This document shows, one piece after another, positions 35,896 through 44,572 of a DNA stretch of 64,000 nucleotides; positions within the stretch are counted from its first letter, which is position 1, and every line of letters starts with the position of its first letter. This DNA comes from Candidatus Cohnella colombiensis (GTDB lineage Bacteria; Bacillota; Bacilli; Paenibacillales; Paenibacillaceae), in contig CP119317.1 in NCBI GenBank assembly GCA_029203125.1, positions 2,666,001 through 2,730,000 of the forward strand. Direction: 5' to 3'. Position numbers and translations under genes: made by a program. The notes under the pieces were generated by a model, which saw only the letters and a list, made by a program, of their open reading frames with translations, was not told the origin of the DNA and made no database searches.

Positions 35896-36267
35896 TTAAC
35901 TGTTCTCTAATGCTGCTGTAATCTTGTCTAGCAATCGAGCCAGCTCAATCGGCTTCGTGTCGAAATCATCACAGCCCGCTTCATAAGCTGTTGCCTCGTC
36001 GCCGGACATCGCATGAGCAGTAAGCGCGATTATAGGTATATGCTTCGTGAGAACGTTCGCCTTCAATCTGCGTGTTGCTTCCCACCCATCCAGAATAGGT
36101 AAGCTTAAATCCATCAGAATAAGTTCCGGCAGCATTGTTTCAGCTAATGTGACACCGGCTTGGCCGTCTTCAGCAAGCACGACTTTATAACCTTTCCGTT
36201 CTAATCTTCGAGATAACATATCGCGGTTCAACTCATTGTCTTCAACGAGTAATATCGTTTTTTGCAT
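35896..36267 (-). CDS. Single-domain response regulator (CheY-like)
   Basis: A 123-residue stand-alone receiver. It has the Glu-Asp pocket (LLVEDNELNRDML), phospho-acceptor Asp in LILMDLSLPILDGW, Thr in IIALTAHAMSGDE and Lys in DTKPIE. With no output domain it probably relays phosphate or acts by protein binding. Its ATG overlaps the stop of the kinase gene (ATGA), so translation is coupled. Confidence 0.93.
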   Translation of the reverse strand: MQKTILLVEDNELNRDMLSRRLERKGYKVVLAEDGQAGVTLAETMLPELILMDLSLPILDGWEATRRLKANVLTKHIPIIALTAHAMSGDEATAYEAGCDDFDTKPIELARLLDKITAALENS

Positions 36268-38657
36268 CAGTTATTTACTCCTCGTTCTTCACGAATGTAA
36301 TGGTTGATCTCTCCCATAAGCGCCTTATAATCGAATGAACCTTTTTGAACAACTCCCTTAACGTAGCCATTCAGCTTCATTCGGTCCTCAGAAGTAATCG
36401 TCTTCGCCGTCACAACAACAATCGGAATATGGCTCCAACTATCCCGCTTCCGCAGCTCAGCAACGAACTGGAATCCATCCATCTCTGGCATCATCAAATC
36501 TAGCAAAATCAAGGAGGGCTCAGCTCGTTCCATATATTCCAATGCGATGCGACCATTCGTAGCTTGAGTGACGGAATAACCTTCCTTATGAAGTAATTTC
36601 GTCATCAGCTCGCTAGTTGTAACATCGTCCTCTATGACCAACACATGATTGCGATCACGATCTACAACATAATTATTCATCACTTCAATTAGCTTCTCAT
36701 GGCTTAATGGCTTCATTAGAAACTCAGAAGCACCCAATGCATAACCAAGCTGCTTATCACTCGCCATCGACATAATGACGACAGGAATATCGGCAAGCTC
36801 TGGATCGCTCTTCAGAGCAGACAATACGCTCCACCCATCCATACTTGGCATGAGAATATCTAAGCAGATCACTTTCGGGCGAAGTTTTTTACTTAATTGA
36901 ATGCCTTCTTGACCCGAAGCAGCGAAAGCAAGTGACCATCCTTCCTCTGCCAAATAACGTTGCATAATTTGCTGATTAATAGGCTCATCATCAATGAGCA
37001 GAATACTTACCCGATTGTCCTCTGCCGAATCAAGCAAATTCACTCCCTCTGCTACATCATTTTGATGTCGCTCTTGAAGTTGTTCAACAGGTGAATGAAT
37101 AGGTAGCCAGCAAGTAAACGTGCTTCCTTTACCCTGCTCACTTACTACCGAAATATGGCCACCCATCATTTGACTGAACCGTTGGCTAATGGTAAGCCCA
37201 AGTCCCGTCCCGCCGTATTTGCGAGTTGTAGAGGAGTCCGCCTGGGAGAAAGGCTGGAATAGCTTCCCTACTTGTTCTGGCGTCATCCCTATACCCGTAT
37301 CGCGAATGACGAAGCTGTATCCTTCGAGCTCGAGATTCTGCTTACGCTCAATTGCAAATTCTATGTTTCCGTTCTTCGTAAATTTACTAGCATTACTCAA
37401 TAAGTTAATCAAAATTTGCCTTAATTTTGTTATATCCGTATGTATCTCGCCTTCTAGAGTTTGCAGCACGAGCTCGTTTCCATTTCCTGCTATGAGTGGC
37501 TTCAAAGTTGTCGTCACGTCTTGTACAAGTTCAGATAAGCTGCAAGTCTCGTAGTAAATTTCCATTTTCCCTGATTCAATCTTTGAGATGTCCAAAATAT
37601 CGTTAATCAAACTTAGCAGATGCTTACCGGATTTACTGATCTTTTCCAGATCTTCGACGAATATCTGTTCACCGATTTCCTCTGCTTCTTCCATCAGCAT
37701 CTCGCTGTAACCGATAATCGCATTTAGCGGTGTACGTAATTCATGACTCATATTCGCAAGGAATTGACTTTTGATCGCATTCGCTTGAATCGCCTCATCA
37801 TGCGCCTTCTCTAGCTGTTCAGTTCGTACAGCAACAAGCTTCTCCAAGTTTTCGTTCAATTGCTGAAGCTCAAGATTTTTGATATAAATTTCTTCCTGCT
37901 TGATACGGATTTCATTATCTTTTGAAGAGAAACGCTTGGAGATGTAAATTCCTATGATGGAAAGACTGAGCGTGAACAACGTACCGATTGCAATGACGTA
38001 GGCAAGCAGCTTCTGATCGAGTATTATTCCAGAGCCTAACATTGATTTGTGACCACTGTGAAAATTACTTGCCATCATCCCGGTAAAATGCATGCCGGCA
38101 ATCGCTGCACCCATAATGAACCCACTGCCAAGCTTCTTCCATGCTTTGCCCTTTCCATCGCCTTGGCGAAAATAGAACGATAACCACAATGCTGCAATCG
38201 AAGCAACGATTGCAATGACGATTGAAAGTATAAACAACAGCGGGTCATACGTGTGATCGACCTGCATTGCAGCCATCCCAATATAATGCATAAACACGAT
38301 ACCCGTTGCTAGAAATAAGCCACCATAAAGTAAACGCGGAATCGTCATTCGTCCACGACTGACTACATAGAGCGCTACAAAGGATGCGACGATCGCAGCA
38401 ATTACGGAAATGAACACAACGACGAGATCATAGCGAATAGGGACTGACAGAGAAAATGCGAGCATTCCGATAAAATGCATGGACCAGATGCCCATTCCCA
38501 TTGACACTCCGCCAAAAGAAAGCCAGAGCCAGCGTTGATTGCCTTTTGCAGAAGTCACTCGATCAGCCAAATCTAGCACAGTGTAAGAAGCAACGACAGC
38601 GACAAGATATGAAAAGATGACTATGATAGAATCGTATGTACCATGAAGATGCGTCAT
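36267..38657 (-). CDS. MHYT-domain hybrid sensor histidine kinase
   Basis: A 796-residue membrane hybrid kinase. Residues about 5-230 form the seven-helix MHYT sensor with repeats such as [21 protein letters not shown] and AGMHFTGMM; the Met/His pairs are proposed to bind copper and sense a diatomic gas. A coiled-coil is followed by HisKA with phospho-His in [17 protein letters not shown], the HATPase ([28 protein letters not shown]) and two receivers with Asp in [12 protein letters not shown] and [13 protein letters not shown]. The start is ATG 38657 after AGGGTGAG. It probably signals to the two downstream regulators. Confidence 0.93.
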   Translation of the reverse strand: MTHLHGTYDSIIVIFSYLVAVVASYTVLDLADRVTSAKGNQRWLWLSFGGVSMGMGIWSMHFIGMLAFSLSVPIRYDLVVVFISVIAAIVASFVALYVVSRGRMTIPRLLYGGLFLATGIVFMHYIGMAAMQVDHTYDPLLFILSIVIAIVASIAALWLSFYFRQGDGKGKAWKKLGSGFIMGAAIAGMHFTGMMASNFHSGHKSMLGSGIILDQKLLAYVIAIGTLFTLSLSIIGIYISKRFSSKDNEIRIKQEEIYIKNLELQQLNENLEKLVAVRTEQLEKAHDEAIQANAIKSQFLANMSHELRTPLNAIIGYSEMLMEEAEEIGEQIFVEDLEKISKSGKHLLSLINDILDISKIESGKMEIYYETCSLSELVQDVTTTLKPLIAGNGNELVLQTLEGEIHTDITKLRQILINLLSNASKFTKNGNIEFAIERKQNLELEGYSFVIRDTGIGMTPEQVGKLFQPFSQADSSTTRKYGGTGLGLTISQRFSQMMGGHISVVSEQGKGSTFTCWLPIHSPVEQLQERHQNDVAEGVNLLDSAEDNRVSILLIDDEPINQQIMQRYLAEEGWSLAFAASGQEGIQLSKKLRPKVICLDILMPSMDGWSVLSALKSDPELADIPVVIMSMASDKQLGYALGASEFLMKPLSHEKLIEVMNNYVVDRDRNHVLVIEDDVTTSELMTKLLHKEGYSVTQATNGRIALEYMERAEPSLILLDLMMPEMDGFQFVAELRKRDSWSHIPIVVVTAKTITSEDRMKLNGYVKGVVQKGSFDYKALMGEINHYIREERGVNN

Positions 38658-38786
38658 TATTTTTCTCACCCTATCTTTCCGATTAACCCAAATATTCGCT
38701 GTTTACTCTATTCATTCGACAACAATTTACATAACTATTTTAACATACCTTCTTTCCACCATATACCACTCAGCTCAACAAAAAAA

Positions 38787-38816
38787 CTGACTGCAAGTCC
38801 GAAGACTTACAGTCAG
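38787..38816 (-). terminator. Terminator after the ndh operon
   Basis: CTGACTG-C-AAGTC (38787-38799) pairs with GACTT-A-CAGTCAG (38804-38816), followed on the minus strand by TTTTTTG. Confidence 0.8.
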
Positions 38817-38831
38817 CATGTATGTTATTTA

Positions 38832-39107
38832 TTATTCCTCTTCATCAAGCGTACGCATTTGGGCTTCCCAATCTGCACGTCGTTTCTCTTCCAAGTACTC
38901 CTGTGTCTTCCGGTCGCGTTCGCGTCCCTTCTCCTTCAACCTCTCTATCGCAGGCTGAATGAGTAAGTCCACTTCGGCTTGAACCGTAGCAACAAGATCA
39001 TATCTGGTGTGGCTCTCCAAGAAAGAGCCTACTTCCATTAATGCGTTGTACCGGTCAAGCTCGTCCCGTGTTAACAGGCCCCTTACTTGCACGCTACAAT
39101 GTCTCAT
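38832..39107 (-). CDS. Small charged coiled-coil protein coupled to ndh
   Basis: A 91-residue soluble protein of unknown family. The C-terminal half is a predicted charged helix (LKEKGRERDRKTQEYLEEKR) ending DEEE. Its ATG overlaps the stop codon of ndh (TAATG), so it is made together with the NADH dehydrogenase. The function cannot be read; an accessory or stability factor of Ndh is a guess from position. Confidence 0.72.
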   Translation of the reverse strand: MRHCSVQVRGLLTRDELDRYNALMEVGSFLESHTRYDLVATVQAEVDLLIQPAIERLKEKGRERDRKTQEYLEEKRRADWEAQMRTLDEEE

Positions 39108-40300
39108 TACAGGAATTTACCTTTTTTCAATACGAGCGGAATACCGCCAATAATGAACAGGTAACGAATGTCGATGAGCTTCTTCAACCATGAAGCTACA
39201 CGACCTTTGTATTTACGTCCGAATGCAAGACCGATTGCTTCACCTTTACCAAGCGATGCAACAGAGCCTTTATTGCTGAATACGAAGTTCTTCAGCGGTT
39301 GATTTCGGATGGAGGACACTAAGTTGTTCGCACAAACAACACCTTGTTGCATAGCGATCTGTGCAGTTGGTGGGTAAGGACGGCCTTCAGGATTAAAGAC
39401 GAGAGAATTGTCACCCAAAATATAAATGTTCTCGTGACCAGGTACGCGGAGGAATTCATCCACCTTCACACGGCCTCTCATCGTTTCGAAACCAGCTTCT
39501 TCGATAAGACGGTTACCGCGAACGCCACCTGTCCAGATCACAGTTTGCGACTTGATTTCTTCGCCATCGCCAACGATTACGCCATCTGGTGTGCACTCTT
39601 TAATCGCAGTGCCGATGCGGAACGTAACACCTTTGTTTTTCAATACTTCCATCGCATATTGAACTAGCTCAGGATCGAAGCCTGGGAGTGCTGTTGGTGC
39701 TGCTTCAACGTTATAGATCTTCACCAATTGCGGATCAACGTCGAACTGCTTGCAAAGCTCAGGTATACGATCAGCAAGCTCACCGATAAATTCAATACCT
39801 GTAAAACCGGCGCCACCGATAATGAATGTCAAGTAATCTGTACGGCTAGGTTCACGCTTGAAACGTGCGAATTGATATTCAATGTGCTCACGGATCAAAC
39901 GAACCGAGTTGATACTGCGGATGTTCATCGCATGTTCAGCGAGTCCTGGAATTCCGAAAGTTTCTGGTTCTCCACCTAAACCGATCACGAGATAGTCATA
40001 AGAAAGTGTGCCATCTTCTAAAATGACTTTGCGATCTTGAGGACGAATTTGAACGACAGTCGATTTCACGAAGTCGATTTTGAATTCATCAATCAGCTTA
40101 GAGATGTTTACGCGCGAATTCTCCGGATTATCTGTACCTGCTGCCGGCATGTGCAGATGAGTCGTGATATAATGGTAATCGTGCTTGTTCACGAGCGTTA
40201 CATCAGCCTCATTATAGTTTAACTCTTTTTGCAGTCGAAGCGATGTAAGAACACCACCGTATCCAGCACCAAGAATCACAATCTTTGGTATACTGCTCAT
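39107..40300 (-). CDS. ndh: Type II NADH dehydrogenase
   Basis: A 397-residue non-proton-pumping NADH:menaquinone oxidoreductase at the inner face of the membrane. The FAD-binding motif is VILGAGYGGVLTSLRL at residues 7-22. The NADH-binding Rossmann motif is IIGGAGFTGIEFIGELA near 165. The second FAD motif is NIYILGDNSLV, then YPPTAQIAMQQG. The C-terminal membrane-anchor helices are basic and amphipathic. The start is ATG 40300 with GGATGG upstream. Its promoter carries a Rex-type operator, so expression should follow the NADH/NAD+ ratio. Confidence 0.94.
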   Translation of the reverse strand: MSSIPKIVILGAGYGGVLTSLRLQKELNYNEADVTLVNKHDYHYITTHLHMPAAGTDNPENSRVNISKLIDEFKIDFVKSTVVQIRPQDRKVILEDGTLSYDYLVIGLGGEPETFGIPGLAEHAMNIRSINSVRLIREHIEYQFARFKREPSRTDYLTFIIGGAGFTGIEFIGELADRIPELCKQFDVDPQLVKIYNVEAAPTALPGFDPELVQYAMEVLKNKGVTFRIGTAIKECTPDGVIVGDGEEIKSQTVIWTGGVRGNRLIEEAGFETMRGRVKVDEFLRVPGHENIYILGDNSLVFNPEGRPYPPTAQIAMQQGVVCANNLVSSIRNQPLKNFVFSNKGSVASLGKGEAIGLAFGRKYKGRVASWLKKLIDIRYLFIIGGIPLVLKKGKFL

Positions 40301-40337
40301 TACAATCCCATCCAATCCTCTGTGTGTTATAATTAGA

Positions 40338-40355
40338 TTGTGAAATATTACACAA
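40338..40355. promoter_or_regulatory. Rex operator at the ndh promoter
   Basis: TTGTGAAATATTACACAA differs by one base from the Rex consensus palindrome TTGTGAAATATTTCACAA. On the minus strand it overlaps a plausible -35 (TTGTGT) 18 bp before TATAAC. In B. subtilis Rex represses ndh, so the match is functionally sensible. Confidence 0.8.
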
Positions 40356-40548
40356 TATCTGTCGTTGACTTACATCAATGACGCTCTATACCGTATCATA
40401 TCGACTTTTGTTGCAATTTTCAAGGTTCTTTTTCACGAATATAATTGTGCCAGTATACAAAAGCCTTTAAATGTCTCATACGCAAGTTTATAATTAAACA
40501 TAAAGATTAATGCTTAAATGTTACATAATTCGACGGAGGTGTCACTTC

Positions 40549-41544
40549 TTGACCCAGAATACTGAAACTGCTGTAGATGTAGCCATTATCGGTGGAGGTC
40601 CTGCCGGAATGTTTGCTGCTTTTTACGGTGGCATGCGTCAAATGTCAGTCACTTTAATTGAAAGTATGCCTCAACTTGGTGGACAACTTGCTGCATTGTA
40701 TCCCGAGAAATATATTTATGATGTCGCTGGCTTTCCCAAAATATCCGCACAAGAGCTTGTCAACAATTTAAAAAGCCAGATGGATCACTTCCAGCCTAAC
40801 ATATGTTTGGAAGAGAAAGTCGTAAGCGTCAATAAGCTTGATGAGCGGTTGTTCGAGATCGTTACCGATAAGCAGACGCATTACGCACGAGCAGTGATCA
40901 TTACAGCTGGTGTTGGAGCATTCGAGCCTCGTCGTTTGGAGCTTCCAGAGGCGTCTAAATATGAGAAATCCAACTTGCATTATTTCGTAAATGACCTTGA
41001 GCGTTATCGGGGGCAAAAAGTGCTTATTAGTGGAGGAGGAGATTCTGCAGTTGACTGGGCGCTCATGCTGGAGCCCATAGCAACAGAAGTGATTCTCGTT
41101 CACCGTCGCGATAAATTTAGAGCGCACGAACATAGTGTAGAGTTGCTGATGAATTCCAAGGTGAAAATTATGACACCTACGGAGATCACTTCACTTCAAG
41201 GCGAAGGTAAAATCAATCAAGTCACATTAACAAATATCAAATCTGCTGAAATAACAGAACATGAAGTCGACGCTGTCATCATCAACTTTGGCTTTGTTAG
41301 CTCACTTGGACCCATTGCTGAATGGGGCATAGAGATCGAGAGCGGCTCAATTGTTGTAGATTCACGTATGGAAACGAGTATTCCTGGCGTCTTTGCAGCG
41401 GGTGACATCACAACATATCCAGGCAAGCTGAAGTTGATCGCTGTCGGATTCGGTGAAGCACCAACTGCGATTAACAATGCCAAGGTATATATTGATCCTA
41501 ATGCGAAGCTATCTCCAGGACACAGCAGTAATATGAAGCTGTAA
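40549..41544 (+). CDS. yumC: Ferredoxin/flavodoxin-NADP+ reductase, thioredoxin-reductase-like
   Basis: A 331-residue flavoprotein of the YumC type, a homodimer moving electrons between NADPH and ferredoxin or flavodoxin. FAD motif: [22 protein letters not shown] motif: [16 protein letters not shown]; second FAD motif: [14 protein letters not shown]. The CxxC redox pair of real thioredoxin reductases is absent, as expected. The start is TTG 40549 with GGAGGT 8 nt upstream; an upstream in-frame ATG has no ribosome site. Divergent from ndh across a 248-bp regulatory gap. Confidence 0.9.
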   Translation: MTQNTETAVDVAIIGGGPAGMFAAFYGGMRQMSVTLIESMPQLGGQLAALYPEKYIYDVAGFPKISAQELVNNLKSQMDHFQPNICLEEKVVSVNKLDERLFEIVTDKQTHYARAVIITAGVGAFEPRRLELPEASKYEKSNLHYFVNDLERYRGQKVLISGGGDSAVDWALMLEPIATEVILVHRRDKFRAHEHSVELLMNSKVKIMTPTEITSLQGEGKINQVTLTNIKSAEITEHEVDAVIINFGFVSSLGPIAEWGIEIESGSIVVDSRMETSIPGVFAAGDITTYPGKLKLIAVGFGEAPTAINNAKVYIDPNAKLSPGHSSNMKL

Positions 41545-41550
41545 TCATGC

Positions 41551-41622
41551 AAAGGGCATCCATCCTCATGCTTACCGGAACAACATTCCGGTGCTGAGGT
41601 GGACGTCCTTTTTGTTTACTCG
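41551..41622. terminator. Large bidirectional terminator hairpin, yumC / sda
   Basis: A long imperfect stem: AAAGGGCATCCATCCTCA (41551-41568) with TGAGGTGGACGTCCTTT, and an inner CCGGAA/TTCCGG hairpin, ending in TTTTTG. It lies between convergent yumC and sda. Confidence 0.78.
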
Positions 41623-41627
41623 AATGA

Positions 41628-41771
41628 TTAGAATACCCTCCTAACCGGAATAGATAACCTCCTACGTCGAATTTCCATGCGTAGCATGACAATGAATTCT
41701 TGATCCAATTGCATGCGCAATGCGTTCTGGTACGCATCTAACAGCAGATCATTAGGAAGCAACGGAAACAT
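41628..41771 (-). CDS. sda: Sporulation histidine kinase inhibitor Sda
   Basis: A 47-residue helical hairpin (LLPNDLLLDAYQNALRMQ, then EFIVMLRMEIRRRRL) matching Sda. Sda binds the DHp domain of sporulation kinase KinA and blocks phosphorelay when replication is stalled or just starting. The start is ATG 41771 with AAGGGTG 6 nt upstream; a longer in-frame extension lacks a ribosome site. The DnaA-box cluster just upstream matches the known control of sda by DnaA. Confidence 0.85.
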   Translation of the reverse strand: MFPLLPNDLLLDAYQNALRMQLDQEFIVMLRMEIRRRRLSIPVRRVF

Positions 41772-41852
41772 ATTTAGCACCCTTTCTTCAGCCTTATCGG
41801 ATGATTTTGAGGGCATCATAGCATGTCCTTATGACTGTGAACAACGTTAAAG

Positions 41853-41950
41853 TTATTCACAGTTTTGTGTGGATATCCTGTTAATAAGCTGTTGAAAAAC
41901 GGTAAACTCACTGTGTCGCATTGTGGAAATTGTGGATGAAGTTATTCACA
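41853..41950. promoter_or_regulatory. DnaA-box cluster upstream of sda
   Basis: Two exact TTATTCACA boxes (41853-41861, 41942-41950) plus one-mismatch boxes in the other orientation: TGTGGATAT (41868-41876) and TGTGGATGA (41931-41939), with a weaker TGTGGAAAT at 41922-41930. The surrounding gap 41772-42042 has no other gene. Confidence 0.8.
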
Positions 41951-42042
41951 GGTTATGGAGTAAATTTGCTGATCAAAATGTTTCATTGCGAAATTTCGTG
42001 CGATTAACGGCACGTATAGAAAATACTGTCTATTGTGTTCGG

Positions 42043-42702
42043 TTATTGCGGTCGAGTATTGACTTCTAAAATCCAAATGTGTCCATTATGGTCGATCCCA
42101 TAATCATAACCGAGCTGTCCGATACCCGGAAAACGGCTTTCCAAAAGGTTAGTGGATACTTTCGTCAATTGTCGCATCTGTTGTTTTTTGACACTAATGA
42201 GACGAGCTGATAAAGATCGGCGTATTCCCTGAGCAGCAGTCATTATCGTGCCCCCACGACAGAGGTTTGTGACGAACAATCCTCTCCGTGCTAGCCTTCC
42301 AACCATTGAGCGATAATGCCACTGCCCATTGCTCTTGACATATTTTACTCGGTAATCAATCGGTCGTCCCCCAATTGTAGCAAGCTGAATACCACGTTGA
42401 ATTAAATACCTTCTTCCATGGCGCAATCGATTGACCTCATTTAACAAACCATTGAAGCTTGTGCGATGAACGGTACGTGACATATAAGTACAAGAATAAC
42501 TCCCGTTGTTCCGAGTTACCTTCATAACACCGAGACCACCTGCACCACAGACAGGTTTTAGCACGAGCATTGAATAACTTCCAAGCATACTCCGTAAATT
42601 GGCAGACGAAAAAATTCTAGATGCCGGAATATGCCGTGCGATGTAGGGATTCGCTAGCATCACATTCGTTTTAAGCCACTTGCTCGCAAGCTGGCGATTC
42701 AT
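42043..42702 (-). CDS. YheC/YheD-type ATP-grasp protein (spore coat associated)
   Basis: A 219-residue protein with ATP-grasp features: SMLVLKPVCGAGGLGVMKV, RYLIQRGIQLATIGGRPIDYRVKYV, and the metal-binding end YDYGIDHNGHIWILEVNTRPQ. YheC/YheD proteins are found in the endospore coat of Bacilli; their ligase substrate is unknown. It stops right after EVNTRPQ, where family members usually continue, so it is a short form or slightly truncated. The start is ATG 42702 after GGGAGAG. Confidence 0.83.
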   Translation of the reverse strand: MNRQLASKWLKTNVMLANPYIARHIPASRIFSSANLRSMLGSYSMLVLKPVCGAGGLGVMKVTRNNGSYSCTYMSRTVHRTSFNGLLNEVNRLRHGRRYLIQRGIQLATIGGRPIDYRVKYVKSNGQWHYRSMVGRLARRGLFVTNLCRGGTIMTAAQGIRRSLSARLISVKKQQMRQLTKVSTNLLESRFPGIGQLGYDYGIDHNGHIWILEVNTRPQ

Positions 42703-42804
42703 AGCGCGCTCTCCCTTCGAGTTGAGTATACTCATTCATACTCAGGCGAAAGGACATGTTCCTGTATGGATGACGCGGTTGTTTCGCCCCATTTCATTCT
42801 GTTG

Positions 42805-42900
42805 CAGTATCCCCCTCGCTCAGTTTCCTCCCTCAGTTACTCATTTGCAGCACGTTCTCGTTCCACACCCTATACTGCAATATCCCCCTCGCTCAGTTGC
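42805..42900 (-). repeat. Two inverted copies of the ACTGAGCGAG repeat
   Basis: CAGTATCCCCCTCGCTCAGT starts at 42805; the second copy, CTGCAATATCCCCCTCGCTC, starts at 42875. Both are the reverse complement of the repeat core at 43195-43396 and 56708-56733. Confidence 0.75.
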
Positions 42901-43186
42901 TCGTGTCGTCAAATCAAATAAGGCCATAGAAACATCTTATCTGCAATAACAATCACCTTTCACACCAACATAACAATACGTGGTAACGCTATAAGCTCAT
43001 TTGATGGGTCTGCACGATTATTTTAGAGTAAATAGCTTTATGGCATAATCTTAAACGCCACTCAAACAAAGTTATTTATTAAATAAGACGTTGCTGTAAT
43101 GCTATGTAGATTAAGTTACTCAAGATCATCTGCTTCATGGGAGTTAGTGGTGAATATGTGACTATGGTGAGGATCAATCTCCAGTA

Positions 43187-43396
43187 ATCACGCGAACTGA
43201 GCGAGCGGGATATTGCGGCTCTCTCCAGTAACCACGCGAACTGAGCGAGCGGGATATTGCGGCACTCCAGCAACCACGCGAACTGAGCGAGCGGGATATT
43301 GCGGCACTCCAGCAACCACGCGATCTGAGCGAGCGGGATATTGCGGCACTCTCCAGCAACCACGCGAACTGAGCGAGCGGGATATTGCGGCACGCT
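43187..43396 (+). repeat. Five-unit tandem repeat array, 42/44-bp period
   Basis: Five direct copies of CGCGAACTGAGCGAGCGGGA followed by TATTGCGGC. Cores begin at 43195, 43239, 43281, 43323 and 43367 (steps 44, 42, 42, 44). The 2-bp difference is CTCTCC versus CTCC in the linker. The linkers are as conserved as the cores. Confidence 0.92.
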
Positions 43397-43414
43397 GCCC
43401 AAGATCAACAAAAA

Positions 43415-43464
43415 AGCCTCTCCACCTGATGCACAGCTTACGCTGGACAACAAATTGAGAGGCT
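43415..43464 (-). terminator. Terminator of IscA-like gene
   Basis: AGCCTCTC (43415-43422) pairs with GAGAGGCT (43457-43464) across a 34-nt loop; on the minus strand TTTTTG follows. The long loop lowers confidence. Confidence 0.6.
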
Positions 43465-43508
43465 AATAAGGCCATATTCGCCATTTCCTTAAGTCACTCA
43501 CCTTGCAT

Positions 43509-43868
43509 TTAGCAAGGCTCAGCCGCAGGGTTTCCTGCTTCCGTGGCCGTTCTAAACGAAGATCCACAACCACATGTTGCCGTCGCATTCGGATTATTGA
43601 TCGTAAAGCCTCCGCCCATGCCGGATTCCTTCCAATCGATCTCAACGCCATTCAAATACTTCATACTTTGTCCGTCAACAACGACCTTCAGCTCGCCGAC
43701 AGCGAGCTCGCTATCATCCTCATGCTGCTCATCATCGAAGCCCATACCATATGAAAACCCGCTACATCCGCCCTCTTGAACACCAATGCGCAGAAACAAA
43801 TTTGGAATTTCTTCAGCCGCTAGCATTTCGGCAATCTTTTCTTTCGCAGCTTCACTTATATTCACCAT
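43509..43868 (-). CDS. Iron-sulfur cluster carrier, IscA/ErpA (HesB) family
   Basis: A 119-residue A-type carrier that hands Fe-S clusters to apoproteins. The three ligand cysteines are in GGCSGFSYGMGFD and CGCGSSF. An insert EQHEDDSELAVGELKV precedes VVDGQSMKYLNGVEIDW, as in YutM-like Bacilli homologues. ATG 43868 follows AGGAGG-like GGGAGGAATC. Together with the NifU-like gene at 47.2 kb it could serve respiratory Fe-S enzymes such as SdhB. Confidence 0.92.
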   Translation of the reverse strand: MVNISEAAKEKIAEMLAAEEIPNLFLRIGVQEGGCSGFSYGMGFDDEQHEDDSELAVGELKVVVDGQSMKYLNGVEIDWKESGMGGGFTINNPNATATCGCGSSFRTATEAGNPAAEPC

Positions 43869-43902
43869 GCCGATTCCTCCCTATGGTGAGTATCTCCCAC
43901 CT

Positions 43903-43953
43903 GTTGTCTCTCTATTATACCTCAATTCACACCAAAGCCTCAAGAGAGACAAC
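43903..43953 (-). promoter_or_regulatory. IscA-like gene promoter flanked by an 11-bp inverted repeat
   Basis: GTTGTCTCTCT (43903-43913) and AGAGAGACAAC (43943-43953) flank a minus-strand promoter: TATAAT (43914-43919) and TTGAGG 18 bp upstream of it. This may be an operator or a structured site; the regulator is unknown. Confidence 0.45.
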
Positions 43954-43960
43954 CATCACC

Positions 43961-44410
43961 TTATGCTTCCAGTGAATTATCTGCCGTGGTCTGTGCTGCA
44001 AGCGCTTTAAGCTCAACGCGAACACGGAATTGTCCACCCTCGCTATAAAGGAAATCAGCCAAACGACGAAATACATTTGCTAATTCTGGTCCCGATGATT
44101 CCGTATCTAACAAATATCTGAATTGATCTGCAGACAATCCACGAACGGGATTACGCTCCCATTCCCGGTGATCATTTTGCTGAATTCTCTTCCACTCTTT
44201 AGATGGCTCGAACTTGTCTGAACGACGAACGATGTGTTCGTAGACACGCTGCTTCTTCAACCACATATAGTATTGAATGGGATTGGACAGCTGCCACGCT
44301 TGACTAAGCTCCTTAATCGTATAAGCTGCTCTATATTGCTGTAAAGTCTGAATCTTGTCTGCTTCATCCATCAATTCCAGTTCGTTTAATGGTAGAATTA
44401 CAGGTTTCAT
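43961..44410 (-). CDS. Uncharacterised protein with possible helix-turn-helix
   Basis: A 149-residue soluble protein of no family I recognise. It begins MKPVILPLNELELMDEADKI. Residues about 30-60 (AAYTIKELSQAWQLSN) look like a helix-turn-helix recognition region. The remainder is charged, with RNPVRGLSADQFRYLLDTE and a hydrophobic heptad-like stretch (ANVFRRLADFLY). The start is ATG 44410, with GGGTG upstream. It is divergent from mqnE. A DNA-binding role is a guess. Confidence 0.7.
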   Translation of the reverse strand: MKPVILPLNELELMDEADKIQTLQQYRAAYTIKELSQAWQLSNPIQYYMWLKKQRVYEHIVRRSDKFEPSKEWKRIQQNDHREWERNPVRGLSADQFRYLLDTESSGPELANVFRRLADFLYSEGGQFRVRVELKALAAQTTADNSLEA

Positions 44411-44572
44411 TCGGGACACCCACTTTATCGGATATTTTACATTTATAGAATAACCAAAAAATGTTTATTATTCAAGTTGATTCCCGAATTATCTTCTATT
44501 TATACATTTCTTTTTCATGGTTGCTCTACATTTTGTTGAGGTTTATAATATTTGAAGATAGGAGGCGTATAT

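Larger units (their letters stand above)
42703..43508. other. 806-bp intergenic region with repeats, no gene
   Basis: Between the YheC/YheD gene and the IscA-like gene. It contains two inverted copies of the ACTGAGCGAG repeat (42805-42900), a five-unit tandem array (43187-43396) and the IscA terminator. Open frames across the array only translate the repeat units and lack ribosome sites. Confidence 0.7.

Noticed and set aside
43187..43396. Possible CRISPR array
   Set aside because: The units are direct repeats, but the intervening linkers are as conserved as the cores and only 42/44 bp in total; no unique spacers and no cas genes.
43079..43484. Open reading frames through the tandem array encoding repeated RSLSSRGCW-like peptides
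   Set aside because: They exist in several frames on both strands because of the repeat, lack ribosome sites and have no known fold.
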